From Cellulosimicrobium funkei (GTDB lineage Bacteria; Actinomycetota; Actinomycetes; Actinomycetales; Cellulomonadaceae): a stretch of DNA of 64,000 bases. The translations under genes were made by a program, and so were the position numbers. Below the pieces are notes generated by a model. That model was not told where the DNA came from. It searched no databases and saw nothing but the letters and a program-made list of their open reading frames with translations. Shown piece after piece: positions 7,813-16,455 of the stretch (position 1 is its first letter; the number at the start of each line of letters is the position of its first letter). The stretch spans positions 434,001-498,000 of the forward strand of contig NZ_JNBQ01000001.1 of NCBI RefSeq assembly GCF_001019615.1, read 5' to 3'.

Positions 7813-9150
7813 ATGAAGCTTCCCCGAACTGCGCGCCGCGGCATCCAGGCCGGAGTCGCGCTCACGATCGTCACGTCGCTCGCGGCGTGCGCGGGCGGCG
7901 CGGATCCTGAGCAGTCGGGCCAGGGGGGCGAGGGCGGGACGACGGTGTCGTTCCGCTCCTGGAGCCCGATCGAGCAGACCACGCGTCAGATGATCGACGC
8001 GTTCACCACCGCCAACCCGGACGTCACGATCGACGCCACGATCTTCAACTACCCGGAGTACGTCGTCGACCTCCAGACCCGCGCGAGCTCGGGCACGATG
8101 CCCGACCTCGTGGGGCTCCAGCCCGGCGCGCTGACCCAGCAGTACCGGGAGAACCTCATGCCGCTGGAGGACTGCGCGGCCGAGACCTGGGGCGACGACT
8201 GGGAGTCGAAGTTCTTCCCCATCGGCCTCGAGCAGGCCCGCATGGGCAACCCCGAGGGCGACGAGCACTACTACGCGCTGCCGCTCCTCGTGCAGACGGT
8301 GAACCTCTGGGCCAACTCCGACCTCCTCGACGAGGCCGGCATCGAGCCACCTGCCACGTGGGCCGACCTCGAGAGCGCCGTCGACACCCTCGGCGGCGGC
8401 TCGGCGGCGCCGTTCCTGCTGCCCGCGAAGGACTCGTGGCTGCGGAACGTCGTGTTCCTCCAGATCGCCAACAACATCGAGCCCGGGCTCGTCTACCAGG
8501 CGGAGTCGGGCGAGGCGTCCTGGACGGACCCGGCCGTCGTCGAGGCGTTCACGTACTGGCAGAAGCTGTTCACGGACGGGATCGCCCAGCAGGGCGCCCT
8601 GGCGCTCGACGCCTACCCGAACGGCGTCAACCAGTTCGAGGCCGGGAACGCCGCGATGATCCCGCTCGGCGCGTGGTGGATCCAGCAGTCCGACCCCTCG
8701 CGCTCGGACATCCCGCCGCTGTCGCAGGGCATGGAGGGCTACGAGCCCTTCCTCTTCCCGACGATCCCGGGCGGGGCTCCGGAGCCGCAGCTCGTCGGCG
8801 GCATCGACGTCGCGCTCGGCATCTCGAAGGACGCGAAGAACCCCGACCTCGCGTGCCAGGTCCTCACGGACTGGATCGCGGGCGACGGCGCCCAGGTGCT
8901 CATCAACACCTTCAACGACCTGCCCGCCGTGCAGGGCCTCGACCCCGAGGAGTTCACGAGCGACAAGCAGCAGGAGATGTGGAAGACGTTCACCGAGGAC
9001 TGGATGCCCGAGGTGCAGTACTCGCGCTACTTCGAGTCGCCGAACATCGACACGGCCGTGGCCGACGCGCTGTCCGCGGTCGCCGCGGGCCAGTCGACGC
9101 CGGAGGAGGCCGCGGCCTCGGTCCAGGCGGTCCAGGACGGGCTGGGCTGA
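7813..9150 (+). CDS. ABC transporter sugar-binding lipoprotein (locus I)
   Basis: A 445-residue extracellular solute-binding protein of family 1 (carbohydrate uptake, CUT1 type). A basic N-terminus and hydrophobic stretch end in a lipobox (TSLAAC, acylated Cys near residue 26), followed by a Gly/Glu-rich linker and the two-lobed binding fold. Typical stretches are VSFRSWSPIEQ, FTTANPDVTIDATIFNYPEY and FEAGNAAMIPLGAWW. It is the first gene of an operon with two permeases, a kinase and an aldolase, and is read divergently from the isomerase/kinase operon. No ATPase gene accompanies it, as is usual for actinobacterial CUT1 systems that share an MsiK-type ATPase. Confidence 0.9.
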   Translation: MKLPRTARRGIQAGVALTIVTSLAACAGGADPEQSGQGGEGGTTVSFRSWSPIEQTTRQMIDAFTTANPDVTIDATIFNYPEYVVDLQTRASSGTMPDLVGLQPGALTQQYRENLMPLEDCAAETWGDDWESKFFPIGLEQARMGNPEGDEHYYALPLLVQTVNLWANSDLLDEAGIEPPATWADLESAVDTLGGGSAAPFLLPAKDSWLRNVVFLQIANNIEPGLVYQAESGEASWTDPAVVEAFTYWQKLFTDGIAQQGALALDAYPNGVNQFEAGNAAMIPLGAWWIQQSDPSRSDIPPLSQGMEGYEPFLFPTIPGGAPEPQLVGGIDVALGISKDAKNPDLACQVLTDWIAGDGAQVLINTFNDLPAVQGLDPEEFTSDKQQEMWKTFTEDWMPEVQYSRYFESPNIDTAVADALSAVAAGQSTPEEAAASVQAVQDGLG

Positions 9151-9152
9151 CG

Positions 9153-10121
9153 ATGGCAGCCCTCGTCTCCGGGCGACCCGCGGCGGCGACGCCGCGGGTC
9201 GCCGGGTCGCGCGCGACGACGCCGACGGGACGCAGCACGCGTCGCCGCCAGCAGCTCGTCGCGCTCGGCTTCATCGCCCCCGCGCTCCTGCTCTTCGCGG
9301 TGTTCGTCGTGTACCCGATCGTGTTCAACGTCCAGGCGAGCACGCTCGACTGGGACGGCGTCAACGCCGGGACGCCCGCGGGCGTCCAGAACTACGCCGA
9401 CCTCGCCCAGGACCCGGTCTTCCACATCACGCTGCGCAACTCGCTGCTGTGGATCCTCCTGACGATCGTGCCGCAGGCCGTCATCGGCTTCACGCTCGCG
9501 TGGCTCCTCAACACCCGGTTGCGCGGGCGGACGGTCTACCGGGCGATCTTTTTCCTGCCGGCCGTCCTCTCGCCCGTCGTCGTGGGCATCGTGTGGCAGC
9601 GCCTGCTCGACCCGTTCAACGGCGTGCTCGCGCAGCTCGGTCGGGCCACCGGCCTCGAGGTCCTCACGCGCCCCTACCTGTCCGACCCGTCGACCGCGAT
9701 CGTCACCGTGATCGTCGTCAACGTGTGGATGTGGTCGGGCTTCTCGATGCTCTTCTACCTCGCCGGGCTCCAGCTCCTCGACCACTCGGTCCTCGAGGCG
9801 GCGCGCATCGACGGCGCCAGCGGCTGGTCGCTGGTCCGGCGGATCGTCCTGCCGCTCCTCAAGCCCACCCACCTGTCGCTGGTCCTGCTCGGGATCATCG
9901 GCTCGCTCAAGACCTTCGAGCTCGTCTGGGTGCTCACCGAGGGCGGGCCCAACCACGCGTCGGAGCTCATGCCGACGTACATGTTCAAGGAAGCCTTCCA
10001 GCTCCAGTCGTTCGGCTACGGCGCGACGATCTCGGTCGTCCTGCTCGTCCTCGCGATCGGCTCGTCCGTCGCGATGCTGCGCACGTTCGGCGCGGGGTTC
10101 ATCACGGGGGAGAAGTCATGA
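9153..10121 (+). CDS. ABC sugar permease, MalF type (locus I)
   Basis: A 322-residue inner-membrane permease with six predicted transmembrane helices after a basic cytoplasmic leader of about 35 residues. The EAA loop that contacts the ATPase reads EAARIDGASGW, and WVLTEGGPNHASE near the C-terminus is typical of the MalF/UgpA branch. It begins two bases after the stop of the binding-protein gene and its own stop overlaps the next permease start (ATGA), indicating strict co-translation. It forms the translocation pore together with the next gene product. Confidence 0.9.
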   Translation: MAALVSGRPAAATPRVAGSRATTPTGRSTRRRQQLVALGFIAPALLLFAVFVVYPIVFNVQASTLDWDGVNAGTPAGVQNYADLAQDPVFHITLRNSLLWILLTIVPQAVIGFTLAWLLNTRLRGRTVYRAIFFLPAVLSPVVVGIVWQRLLDPFNGVLAQLGRATGLEVLTRPYLSDPSTAIVTVIVVNVWMWSGFSMLFYLAGLQLLDHSVLEAARIDGASGWSLVRRIVLPLLKPTHLSLVLLGIIGSLKTFELVWVLTEGGPNHASELMPTYMFKEAFQLQSFGYGATISVVLLVLAIGSSVAMLRTFGAGFITGEKS

Positions 10122-11050
10122 CGGCACTCAGCTCCGGCACCGCCCGCGCGGGGCGCGCGCCCGACGAGGACGCCGCGCCCGGCGGCGCCCCCGCAGCGGC
10201 GCGCCGCCGCCGCGGCCACGGGCGCAGCAAGGACGTGGACGCGCCGCCGCGATGGTCGCACTGGCTGCTCGGGCCGCTCGCGGTGCTGTGGATGATCCCC
10301 GTGGTCATGGTCCTCGGGATCTCCCTCCTGCCGACGTCCAACCCCTCGACGACGGCGCTCGGGCTGTTCCCCGAGGAGCCCACGCTGCGCAACTACGTGA
10401 CGATCTTCGAGACCAACCCGATCCTCCAGCACCTGCTGAACAGCCTGCTCGTGTCGGTCCCGTCGATCCTGCTCGTGGTCCTCCTCGGCTCCATGACGGC
10501 CTTCGCGCTCGCCCGCCTGCGGGTGCCGTTCCGCGGCGTCGTGTTCGTGGGGCTGCTGCTCGCGCTCGTGCTGCCCATGGCGAGCATCGTCGTGGCGGTC
10601 TTCAAGATCCTCCAGGCGATCGGCCTCTACGACTCGCTCCTCGGCCTCGTGCTCGCCTACACCGCGCTCGGGCTCCCGTTCGCCGTGATCATGATCCGCA
10701 CCACCTACCTCGCGATCCCCGACGAGACGTACGAGGCCGCGCTCGTCGACGGAGCCTCCGCCTGGACCATCTTCTGGCGCATCTACTTCCCGCTCGGCAA
10801 GGCCGCGGCGGCCGTGGTCGTCATCTGGCAGCTCATGATGACGTGGAACGACTTCCTCCTCCCGCTCGTGGCGATCAGCGACAACGACCTCAAGCCGCTG
10901 ACGCTCGTCCCCCTCGCGTACCGCGGGATCTACCTGAGCCAGCCGGGCGCGCTGTTCGCGGTGCTCGTGCTCATCTCGGTGCCGATCGTCGTCGTCTACC
11001 TATTCATCCAGCGGTACCTGGTGAACGGGCTCGCGGGGTCGGTCAAGTGA
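10118..11050 (+). CDS. ABC sugar permease, MalG type (locus I)
   Basis: A 310-residue MalG/UgpE-type permease. After a roughly 45-residue Arg/Ala-rich cytoplasmic extension come six hydrophobic segments. The EAA motif is EAALVDGASAW, and the WNDFLLPLV element near the end is the usual signature of the second CUT1 permease. It overlaps the genes on both sides by four bases (ATGA before, GTGA after), so importer and kinase 2 are made in fixed succession. Confidence 0.9.
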   Translation: MTALSSGTARAGRAPDEDAAPGGAPAAARRRRGHGRSKDVDAPPRWSHWLLGPLAVLWMIPVVMVLGISLLPTSNPSTTALGLFPEEPTLRNYVTIFETNPILQHLLNSLLVSVPSILLVVLLGSMTAFALARLRVPFRGVVFVGLLLALVLPMASIVVAVFKILQAIGLYDSLLGLVLAYTALGLPFAVIMIRTTYLAIPDETYEAALVDGASAWTIFWRIYFPLGKAAAAVVVIWQLMMTWNDFLLPLVAISDNDLKPLTLVPLAYRGIYLSQPGALFAVLVLISVPIVVVYLFIQRYLVNGLAGSVK

Positions 11051-12546
11051 GCTACCTCGGCATCGACCTCGGGACCACCGGCACGCGCGTCGGCGTCTAC
11101 GACGAGGGCGGCAACGAGCTCGTCGCGCGCTCGCGCCGCACCACGGTCGTGCGACCCGCACCCGGTCGCGCGCACGTCGACGCGGAGGCCGTCCTGGACG
11201 GCGTCGAGGCGCTCGTGCGCGACGTCGTCGGCGAGCCCGCGGTCCGCGCGGACCCCGTCGAGGCGCTGTCCTTCTCCACGCTGGGCGAGGCCGTCGTGCC
11301 CGTCGACCGCGCGGGCCGTGCGCTCGGTCCGGCACCGCTGAGCATGGACGGGCGCGGCGCGGCCTCCGCGGCACGGCTCCGGGACGCGCTCGGCGACGAC
11401 GTCGCCCAGGAGATCACCGGTCAGCCGCTGCACCCCATGTTCTCCGTGCACAAGGTCCGGGACCTCCTGCCCGACGCCGCGCTGCCCGCGGCGGTCCGCA
11501 CGATGGACGACTTCGTCGCGACCCGCCTGGGGGCGGCGCCCGCCGTCGACCTCACGATGGCGGCCCGCACCGGCGCGTTCGACGTGCGCTCGCGCACCTG
11601 GTCGGCCGTGGTCCTCGACGCGCTCGACGTCCCGGGGCACCTCTTCTCCCCGGCGGTGTCCGCGGGCGAGGTGGTCGGCACCGTCTCCGCGGACGCCGCC
11701 GAGCGCACCGGCCTGCGACCGGGCACGCCGGTCGTGGCCGGCGTCCACGACCAGGCCGCGGCCTTCCTCGGCGGCGGGGGGCGCCCCGGGCACCGGGCCG
11801 TGTTCTCGTTCGGGTCGAGCGACTGCCTCACGGTCGGGACGCGGGCCCGTCCCGGCGGCCTCGACGGCACCGGGCTCGCGACCTACCCCGTCGGCGACGA
11901 CCTGTGGGTCACGCTCGCGGGGACCGCCGCCGGCGGGTTCGCGCTCGACTGGTTCTCGACCATCGTCCACCACGACCGGATCGACCCCTGGGCGTCGCTC
12001 TACGAGGTCGGCGCGGTGGACCCGCCCCCGCTCCTCGTCGCCCCGTACCTCGCGGGCTCGGGCACGCTCGACAACGACCCGTCGGCGCGCGGCGCGCTCC
12101 TCGGGCTGACGCTCGAGACGACGACCGCCCAGATCGCGCGCGCGTTCGTCGAGGCGTCCGGGTTCGAGCTCGCGAAGATCCGGGCCGCGCTCGCGGAGCG
12201 CGGCGTCCCCCCGGTCGAGGTGCACGCCGTCGGCGGCGGCTCGGCCAACCTCGCCGCGCTCCAGGCGCGCTCCGACGCCGCGGGCGTCCCGCTGCGCGCC
12301 GTCGTGCGCGAGGCCGCGGGACGGGGCGCCGCGCTGCTCGCGGCCCTCGGGGTCGGCACGTTCCGGAGCGTGCTCGACCTCCCTGCACCACCCGTCGTCC
12401 ACGAGGCGAGCCCGGACCCGCGCCACGCGGCGTGGTACGCGCGGCAGCGCGCGACGTTCGACTCGCTCCACCGCCTCCTCACCCCCGTCAGCACGTCCCT
12501 CGCCGTCGAGCACCTCGACGGCACCGCACTCAAGGAGATCGCATGA
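11047..12546 (+). CDS. FGGY-family carbohydrate kinase 2
   Basis: A 499-residue FGGY kinase, distinct from kinase 1 in the same locus. It opens with the phosphate motif GIDLGTTGTRVGVYD and carries FSTLGEAVVP, VAGVHDQAAAF, a PYLAGSGTLDNDP strip and VGGGSANLAALQ as the adenosine motif. GTG is the start, overlapping the permease stop. The order importer-kinase-aldolase suggests it phosphorylates the imported sugar or its keto form, giving the substrate of the next enzyme. Which kinase serves which intermediate is open. Confidence 0.85.
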   Translation: MSYLGIDLGTTGTRVGVYDEGGNELVARSRRTTVVRPAPGRAHVDAEAVLDGVEALVRDVVGEPAVRADPVEALSFSTLGEAVVPVDRAGRALGPAPLSMDGRGAASAARLRDALGDDVAQEITGQPLHPMFSVHKVRDLLPDAALPAAVRTMDDFVATRLGAAPAVDLTMAARTGAFDVRSRTWSAVVLDALDVPGHLFSPAVSAGEVVGTVSADAAERTGLRPGTPVVAGVHDQAAAFLGGGGRPGHRAVFSFGSSDCLTVGTRARPGGLDGTGLATYPVGDDLWVTLAGTAAGGFALDWFSTIVHHDRIDPWASLYEVGAVDPPPLLVAPYLAGSGTLDNDPSARGALLGLTLETTTAQIARAFVEASGFELAKIRAALAERGVPPVEVHAVGGGSANLAALQARSDAAGVPLRAVVREAAGRGAALLAALGVGTFRSVLDLPAPPVVHEASPDPRHAAWYARQRATFDSLHRLLTPVSTSLAVEHLDGTALKEIA

Positions 12547-13187
12547 CCACGCTGGACACGTTCGACCTGCAGGCCGCGCGCGAGGACGTCCTCGCGTACT
12601 GCCTGGAGTCCGTGAAGCTCGGGCTCAACTTCAACACGCAGGGGAACATCAGCCTCCGCATCCCCGGCACGTCGACGTTCCTCATCACCCCGACGGACCT
12701 CGAGTACGACCGCATGACGCCCGACGACCTGGTCGTGGTCGACGAGGACGCGAACGTCGTCGAGGGCCACCTCCTGCCGTCCTCCGAGGTGACGGTCCAC
12801 CTCGCCGTGTACGCCGCCCGCCCCGACGTGCAGGCGATCGTCCACACCGAGCCGACGTACGCGAACGTGTTCGGCGTGCTCGGGGAGCCGATCCGCGGCG
12901 CGCTCGTCAACATGGTCATCTACACCAAGGGCGACGTGCCGATCATGCCGTTCGCGCTGAGCAACTCGACCGAGTTCGGCCGCGACATGGCGCGCTACCT
13001 CGAGGACCGCAACGCCGTCGTGTGGGCCAACCACGGCCTGCTCACGGTCGGACCGAACCTGCGCGACGCGTTCAAGACGAGCGTCGCGGTGGAGAGCGCG
13101 GCGAAGGTGCTCTCCGCGGCGCGGGCCGTCACGGACGAGCCGATCGTGCTCGACTACGCGTCGCTGGGCATCACGCACACGCTCTGA
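12543..13187 (+). CDS. Class II aldolase/adducin family protein (FucA/AraD type)
   Basis: A 214-residue zinc aldolase/epimerase of the L-fuculose-1-phosphate aldolase / L-ribulose-5-phosphate 4-epimerase family. GNISLRIPGT and SSEVTVHLAVY (catalytic Glu) are in place, and the third zinc ligand lies in WANHGLLTVG. Where most family members have HTH, this protein reads VHTEPTYA, so the second of the three zinc histidines is replaced by Glu. The start codon overlaps the kinase stop (ATGA) and it is the last gene of the importer operon. It would split or epimerise the phosphorylated sugar made by kinase 2. Confidence 0.8.
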   Translation: MTTLDTFDLQAAREDVLAYCLESVKLGLNFNTQGNISLRIPGTSTFLITPTDLEYDRMTPDDLVVVDEDANVVEGHLLPSSEVTVHLAVYAARPDVQAIVHTEPTYANVFGVLGEPIRGALVNMVIYTKGDVPIMPFALSNSTEFGRDMARYLEDRNAVVWANHGLLTVGPNLRDAFKTSVAVESAAKVLSAARAVTDEPIVLDYASLGITHTL

Positions 13188-13244
13188 CCCGTGCCCGGCG
13201 TGCATCGTCCCCGCGGGGCCGGCCCGGCGGCCCGCCGCCGCCGG

Positions 13245-14327
13245 CTACCCGAGGACGTTGCGCGCCGGGTCGATCGGCACGCAGCCGCACGTCGTGCCGT
13301 AGGCGATGTCGTAGTCCATGTCGAGCAGGCGCGGCGGCAGCGCCGGGTTGTTCATGCGCTCCGTGAGGAGCTGGACGGTCCGCGCGGCGAGCGTCGCCGC
13401 CGGGGCGACGGCGTTCGTCGGCACCAGGCCCGTCGTCCCGACGCCGGGCACGTTGTCGAACGTCGTGAGCACGACGTCGGACGGCACCTTGAGCCCGAGG
13501 CGCTGCGCCGCGGTGAGCACGCCCCAGAACATGAGGCTGTTCGTCGCGAGCACGCCGAACGGCGGCTCGAGCGTCCGGAACAGCGAGTACGCGGCGGTCG
13601 CGGCCTCCTCGGACGTCGTGAGCCCGGCGAGGACGTGGTTCTCGGTCCCCGTCCGGCTGACGACGCGCTGGAAGGCCGTGTGCCGGTTGCGCAGGGTGGA
13701 GACCGCGAGGTCGCCCGCCACGAGGCACACCCGCTGCACGTGGTGCTGCTCGATCATGTGCAGGGTGAGCTGCTCGGCCGCGTGCCGGGCGTCCGGCAGC
13801 ACGTGGTCGACCAGACCGCGGACGGAGGGGACCGTGCGGTCCACGACGACGGTCGGGACGGACTGCGCGAACTCCACCAGGCCCGGTGCGCCGGTCGGGA
13901 AGATCACGAGGCCGTCGACGTCGAGGCGCCGGAAGGCCGTGAGGATCGACTCCTCGGTGTGCAGGTCGTCGTCCGAGTCGGCGGAGAGCAACGTCGGGCT
14001 GACGTTCGCCAGCCGCTCCTGGAGCGCGCGGCTCACCGCGGCGAAGTAGTCGTTGCGCACGTCGGGGAACACCAGCCCGACGACCCCGGTCCGTCGCTTG
14101 CGCCCTCGCGGGCGGGCCTCGCCCTCCAGCCCCAGCTCGGCGATCGCGTCCTCGACGAGGCGACGGGTGGCCGCGGCGACGTGCGGCTCGTCGTTGACGA
14201 CCCGCGACACCGTCTTGATGGACACCCCGGCGCGCGCGGCGATGTCGGCCAGCCGCACGGACCGGCCACCCGCTCCCGCGGTCCGGTCGTCGTCCTGCGT
14301 CACGTCGCCTCCGCCCGTCGCCCGCAC
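13245..14327 (-). CDS. LacI-family transcriptional regulator 1 (locus I)
   Basis: A 360-residue repressor with the LacI helix-turn-helix VRLADIAARAGVSIKTVSRVV near residue 25 followed by a hinge and a periplasmic-binding-protein-like sensor domain (GVVGLVFPDVRNDYF onwards). A GTG nine codons in (14303) could be the true start. The C-terminus ends unusually in TTCGCVPIDPARNVLG. It converges on the importer operon and is divergent from the GatY/FbaA-type aldolase, so it probably senses a sugar or sugar phosphate of locus I. Confidence 0.9.
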   Translation of the reverse strand: MRATGGGDVTQDDDRTAGAGGRSVRLADIAARAGVSIKTVSRVVNDEPHVAAATRRLVEDAIAELGLEGEARPRGRKRRTGVVGLVFPDVRNDYFAAVSRALQERLANVSPTLLSADSDDDLHTEESILTAFRRLDVDGLVIFPTGAPGLVEFAQSVPTVVVDRTVPSVRGLVDHVLPDARHAAEQLTLHMIEQHHVQRVCLVAGDLAVSTLRNRHTAFQRVVSRTGTENHVLAGLTTSEEAATAAYSLFRTLEPPFGVLATNSLMFWGVLTAAQRLGLKVPSDVVLTTFDNVPGVGTTGLVPTNAVAPAATLAARTVQLLTERMNNPALPPRLLDMDYDIAYGTTCGCVPIDPARNVLG

Positions 14328-14341
14328 GAACCCGTCGCCGT

Positions 14342-14353
14342 CCGCCCGGGCGG
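14342..14353. promoter_or_regulatory. Palindrome between LacI 1 and the divergent aldolase
   Basis: CCGCCCGGGCGG, perfect 12 bp, in the 59-bp divergent gap. It could be an operator, but pure G/C palindromes are common in this composition. Confidence 0.25.
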
Positions 14354-14386
14354 CACGCTCCCGACGACACGACAGGAAGGTCAGCC

Positions 14387-15373
14387 ATGACCCTCGTCAC
14401 GAACCGTACCCTGCTCGACGCCGCCGCCCGGGGTGGCTACGGCGTCGGCGCCTTCAACGTCGCCGACCTCGCGATGGCGACCGCGGTGCTCGACGCCGCG
14501 CGCGCGACGGCGAGCCCGGTGATCGTGGAGACCCTCGCGGGCTCCCACCCCTACGGCGACGACCGCCTCTGGTGGTCGCTCCTGCACGAGGCGGTCGCCG
14601 CGTACCCCGACGTGCCGGTCGCGCTGCACCTCGACCACGGACCGGACGAGGAGACGTGCGCGCGCGCCGTCGCGGCCGGCTTCACGAGCGTGATGATCGA
14701 CGGCTCGGTCGGTCCGGACGGTCGCCCGGCCGGCTTCGAGGAGAACGTCGCGGTCACGCGCCGCGTCGTCGAGCACGCGCACGCGCACGGCGTGTCCGTC
14801 GAGGGGGAGCTCGGGACCATCGGCGGCTCGAAGGACGGCCGCAGCCACGCCGAGATCGTCCTCGCCGACCCGGAGCAGGCGGAGGAGTTCGTGCGCCGCA
14901 CCGGCGTCGACGCGCTCGCCGTCGCGATCGGGACGTCGCACGGCGCCTACAAGTTCACGAGCCCGCCGGACGGCTCGGTCCTGCACATGGACCTCGTCGA
15001 GCGCATCGCGGCGCGGGTGCCCGGCACGCACCTCGTCATGCACGGGTCGTCGGGCCTGCCGGCCGACCTGCGCGCGACGATCAACGCGCACGGCGGCGAC
15101 CTGCCGGAGTCGTGGGGCGTCCCCGACGCGGAGAAGGCGCGCGCGGCCGGCCTCGGGGTCCGCAAGATCAACCAGGGCATGGACCACTACATGGCGTTCA
15201 CCGCCGGGGTCCGGGTCGCGCTCGCCCAGTCCCCCGGGGACGTGGACCCCGCGGCCTACCTCGCCGAGGGCCGGCGCTGGGCGCAGCGGCTCCTCGAGGA
15301 GCGCATGGCCCTGTTCGGGCAGGCGGGGCGGGCGGCCGACGTCGTGGCCCAGGAGGCCGCGGCGCCGCGCTGA
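14387..15373 (+). CDS. Class II fructose-bisphosphate-aldolase-family protein (GatY/KbaY/Fba type)
   Basis: A 328-residue zinc-dependent TIM-barrel aldolase. The zinc and catalytic positions are visible: HLDHGPD, VEGELGTIGGS, GTSHGAYK and MHGSSGLP, and the phosphate site reads KINQGMD rather than the usual KINxxTD. Family members cleave ketose 1-phosphates or 1,6-bisphosphates into dihydroxyacetone phosphate and an aldehyde. AGGAAGG precedes the ATG. Divergent from LacI 1 and convergent, nine bases apart, with LacI 2; it may complete breakdown of the locus I sugar alongside the FucA-type aldolase. Confidence 0.85.
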   Translation: MTLVTNRTLLDAAARGGYGVGAFNVADLAMATAVLDAARATASPVIVETLAGSHPYGDDRLWWSLLHEAVAAYPDVPVALHLDHGPDEETCARAVAAGFTSVMIDGSVGPDGRPAGFEENVAVTRRVVEHAHAHGVSVEGELGTIGGSKDGRSHAEIVLADPEQAEEFVRRTGVDALAVAIGTSHGAYKFTSPPDGSVLHMDLVERIAARVPGTHLVMHGSSGLPADLRATINAHGGDLPESWGVPDAEKARAAGLGVRKINQGMDHYMAFTAGVRVALAQSPGDVDPAAYLAEGRRWAQRLLEERMALFGQAGRAADVVAQEAAAPR

Positions 15374-15382
15374 GCCCGGTGC

Positions 15383-16393
15383 TCACGGCCCGGCGGGCGT
15401 CTCCTGCACGACCCGCCGGGCGGGCTCCTCGTCGCCCGCGAGCCGGTCCAGCAGGAGGCGGGCCGCCGTCGTGCCGAGGGCACGGGGGTCCAGGGGCACG
15501 AGCGCGACGTCGGACGTGCGCGACGTCGCGAAGGGCAGGTCGCCCACGATCCCGACCCCGAGCGCGGGACCGCTGCCCGGTCCCTGGCCGTCCACCGCGT
15601 CCGCCGGGGACGCCGCGGGGCGGCCGTGCGCGTCGGCGAGGGCGCGGAGCACCCCGACGCCCACCAGGTTGTTCGTCGCGACGACCGCGTCCGGCGGGTC
15701 GGGCCGGGCCAGCAGGGCGACGGTCGCGTCGTAGCCCCCGTCGACGCGGAAGTTGGCGTGCACGAGGAGGTCGTCCGCCTCGAGGCCCGCGCCGTCGAGC
15801 GCCTCCCGCCAGCCGCGTGCGCGGTCGACCGCCGTGCTCGTCGCGACCGGCCCGGTGACGCACGCGATCCGCCGGAACCCGCGTGCGACCAGCGCCTGCG
15901 CGGCGCGCCGCCCGAGCGCGACGTTGTCGAAGACCACCTGGTCCACGTCCTGGCCCACGCGGCGGTCGATCACGACGACCGCACGGCGCCGGGCGCGCAG
16001 CGCGGCGATCTCGGGAGACCCGCTCGCGGGCGCGACGACGACGCCCGCCATGTTCTCGTGCTCCGCCACCGCGAGGTAGCGCCCCTCCTTGGCCGGGTCG
16101 TCGTCGGTGTTGCAGAGGACGACGGAGTACCCGGCCTCCTGCGCGACGTCCTCGACGCCCCGAGCGACGGCCGTGAAGAACGGGTTCTCGACGTCGGGCA
16201 GGACGAGCGCGACGACGTCGCTGGAGCGGCGGCGGAGCGAGCGCGCGGTGCGGTCGGGCACGTACCCGAGGTCCTCGACCGCGGCGCGGACGGCGGCCGC
16301 GAGCTCGGGTCGCACGGTCTTGCCGTTGAGGACCCGGGAGACCGTGGCCGTGGACACGCCGGCGTGCCGGGCGACGTCGACGATGCGGGTCAT
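15383..16393 (-). CDS. LacI-family transcriptional regulator 2
   Basis: A 336-residue LacI/GalR protein with N-terminal HTH MTRIVDVARHAGVSTATVSRVL, the usual hinge and a sensor domain beginning VVALVLPDVENPFFTA. An Ala/Pro/Gly-rich insertion near residue 245 (PAASPADAVDGQGPGSGP) sits between the two sensor lobes and is likely a flexible loop. A TACGCT box seven bases upstream of the ATG indicates a leaderless transcript. Its targets are not obvious; it lies between sugar loci I and II and could serve either. Confidence 0.9.
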   Translation of the reverse strand: MTRIVDVARHAGVSTATVSRVLNGKTVRPELAAAVRAAVEDLGYVPDRTARSLRRRSSDVVALVLPDVENPFFTAVARGVEDVAQEAGYSVVLCNTDDDPAKEGRYLAVAEHENMAGVVVAPASGSPEIAALRARRRAVVVIDRRVGQDVDQVVFDNVALGRRAAQALVARGFRRIACVTGPVATSTAVDRARGWREALDGAGLEADDLLVHANFRVDGGYDATVALLARPDPPDAVVATNNLVGVGVLRALADAHGRPAASPADAVDGQGPGSGPALGVGIVGDLPFATSRTSDVALVPLDPRALGTTAARLLLDRLAGDEEPARRVVQETPAGP

Positions 16394-16400
16394 GCCCGCG

Positions 16401-16406
16401 AGCGTA
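16401..16406 (-). promoter_or_regulatory. -10 box of a leaderless promoter (LacI 2)
   Basis: TACGCT on the minus strand, seven bases before the ATG at 16393. Confidence 0.5.
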
Positions 16407-16455
16407 GCCGGGCGACCGGGTCCGATCCTTTCGGCTGCGGCACAATGGTCCGGTC

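Noticed and set aside
13188-13244. Terminator between the FucA-type aldolase and LacI 1
   Set aside because: Only short G/C palindromes (CCCCGCGGGG), no consistent stem.
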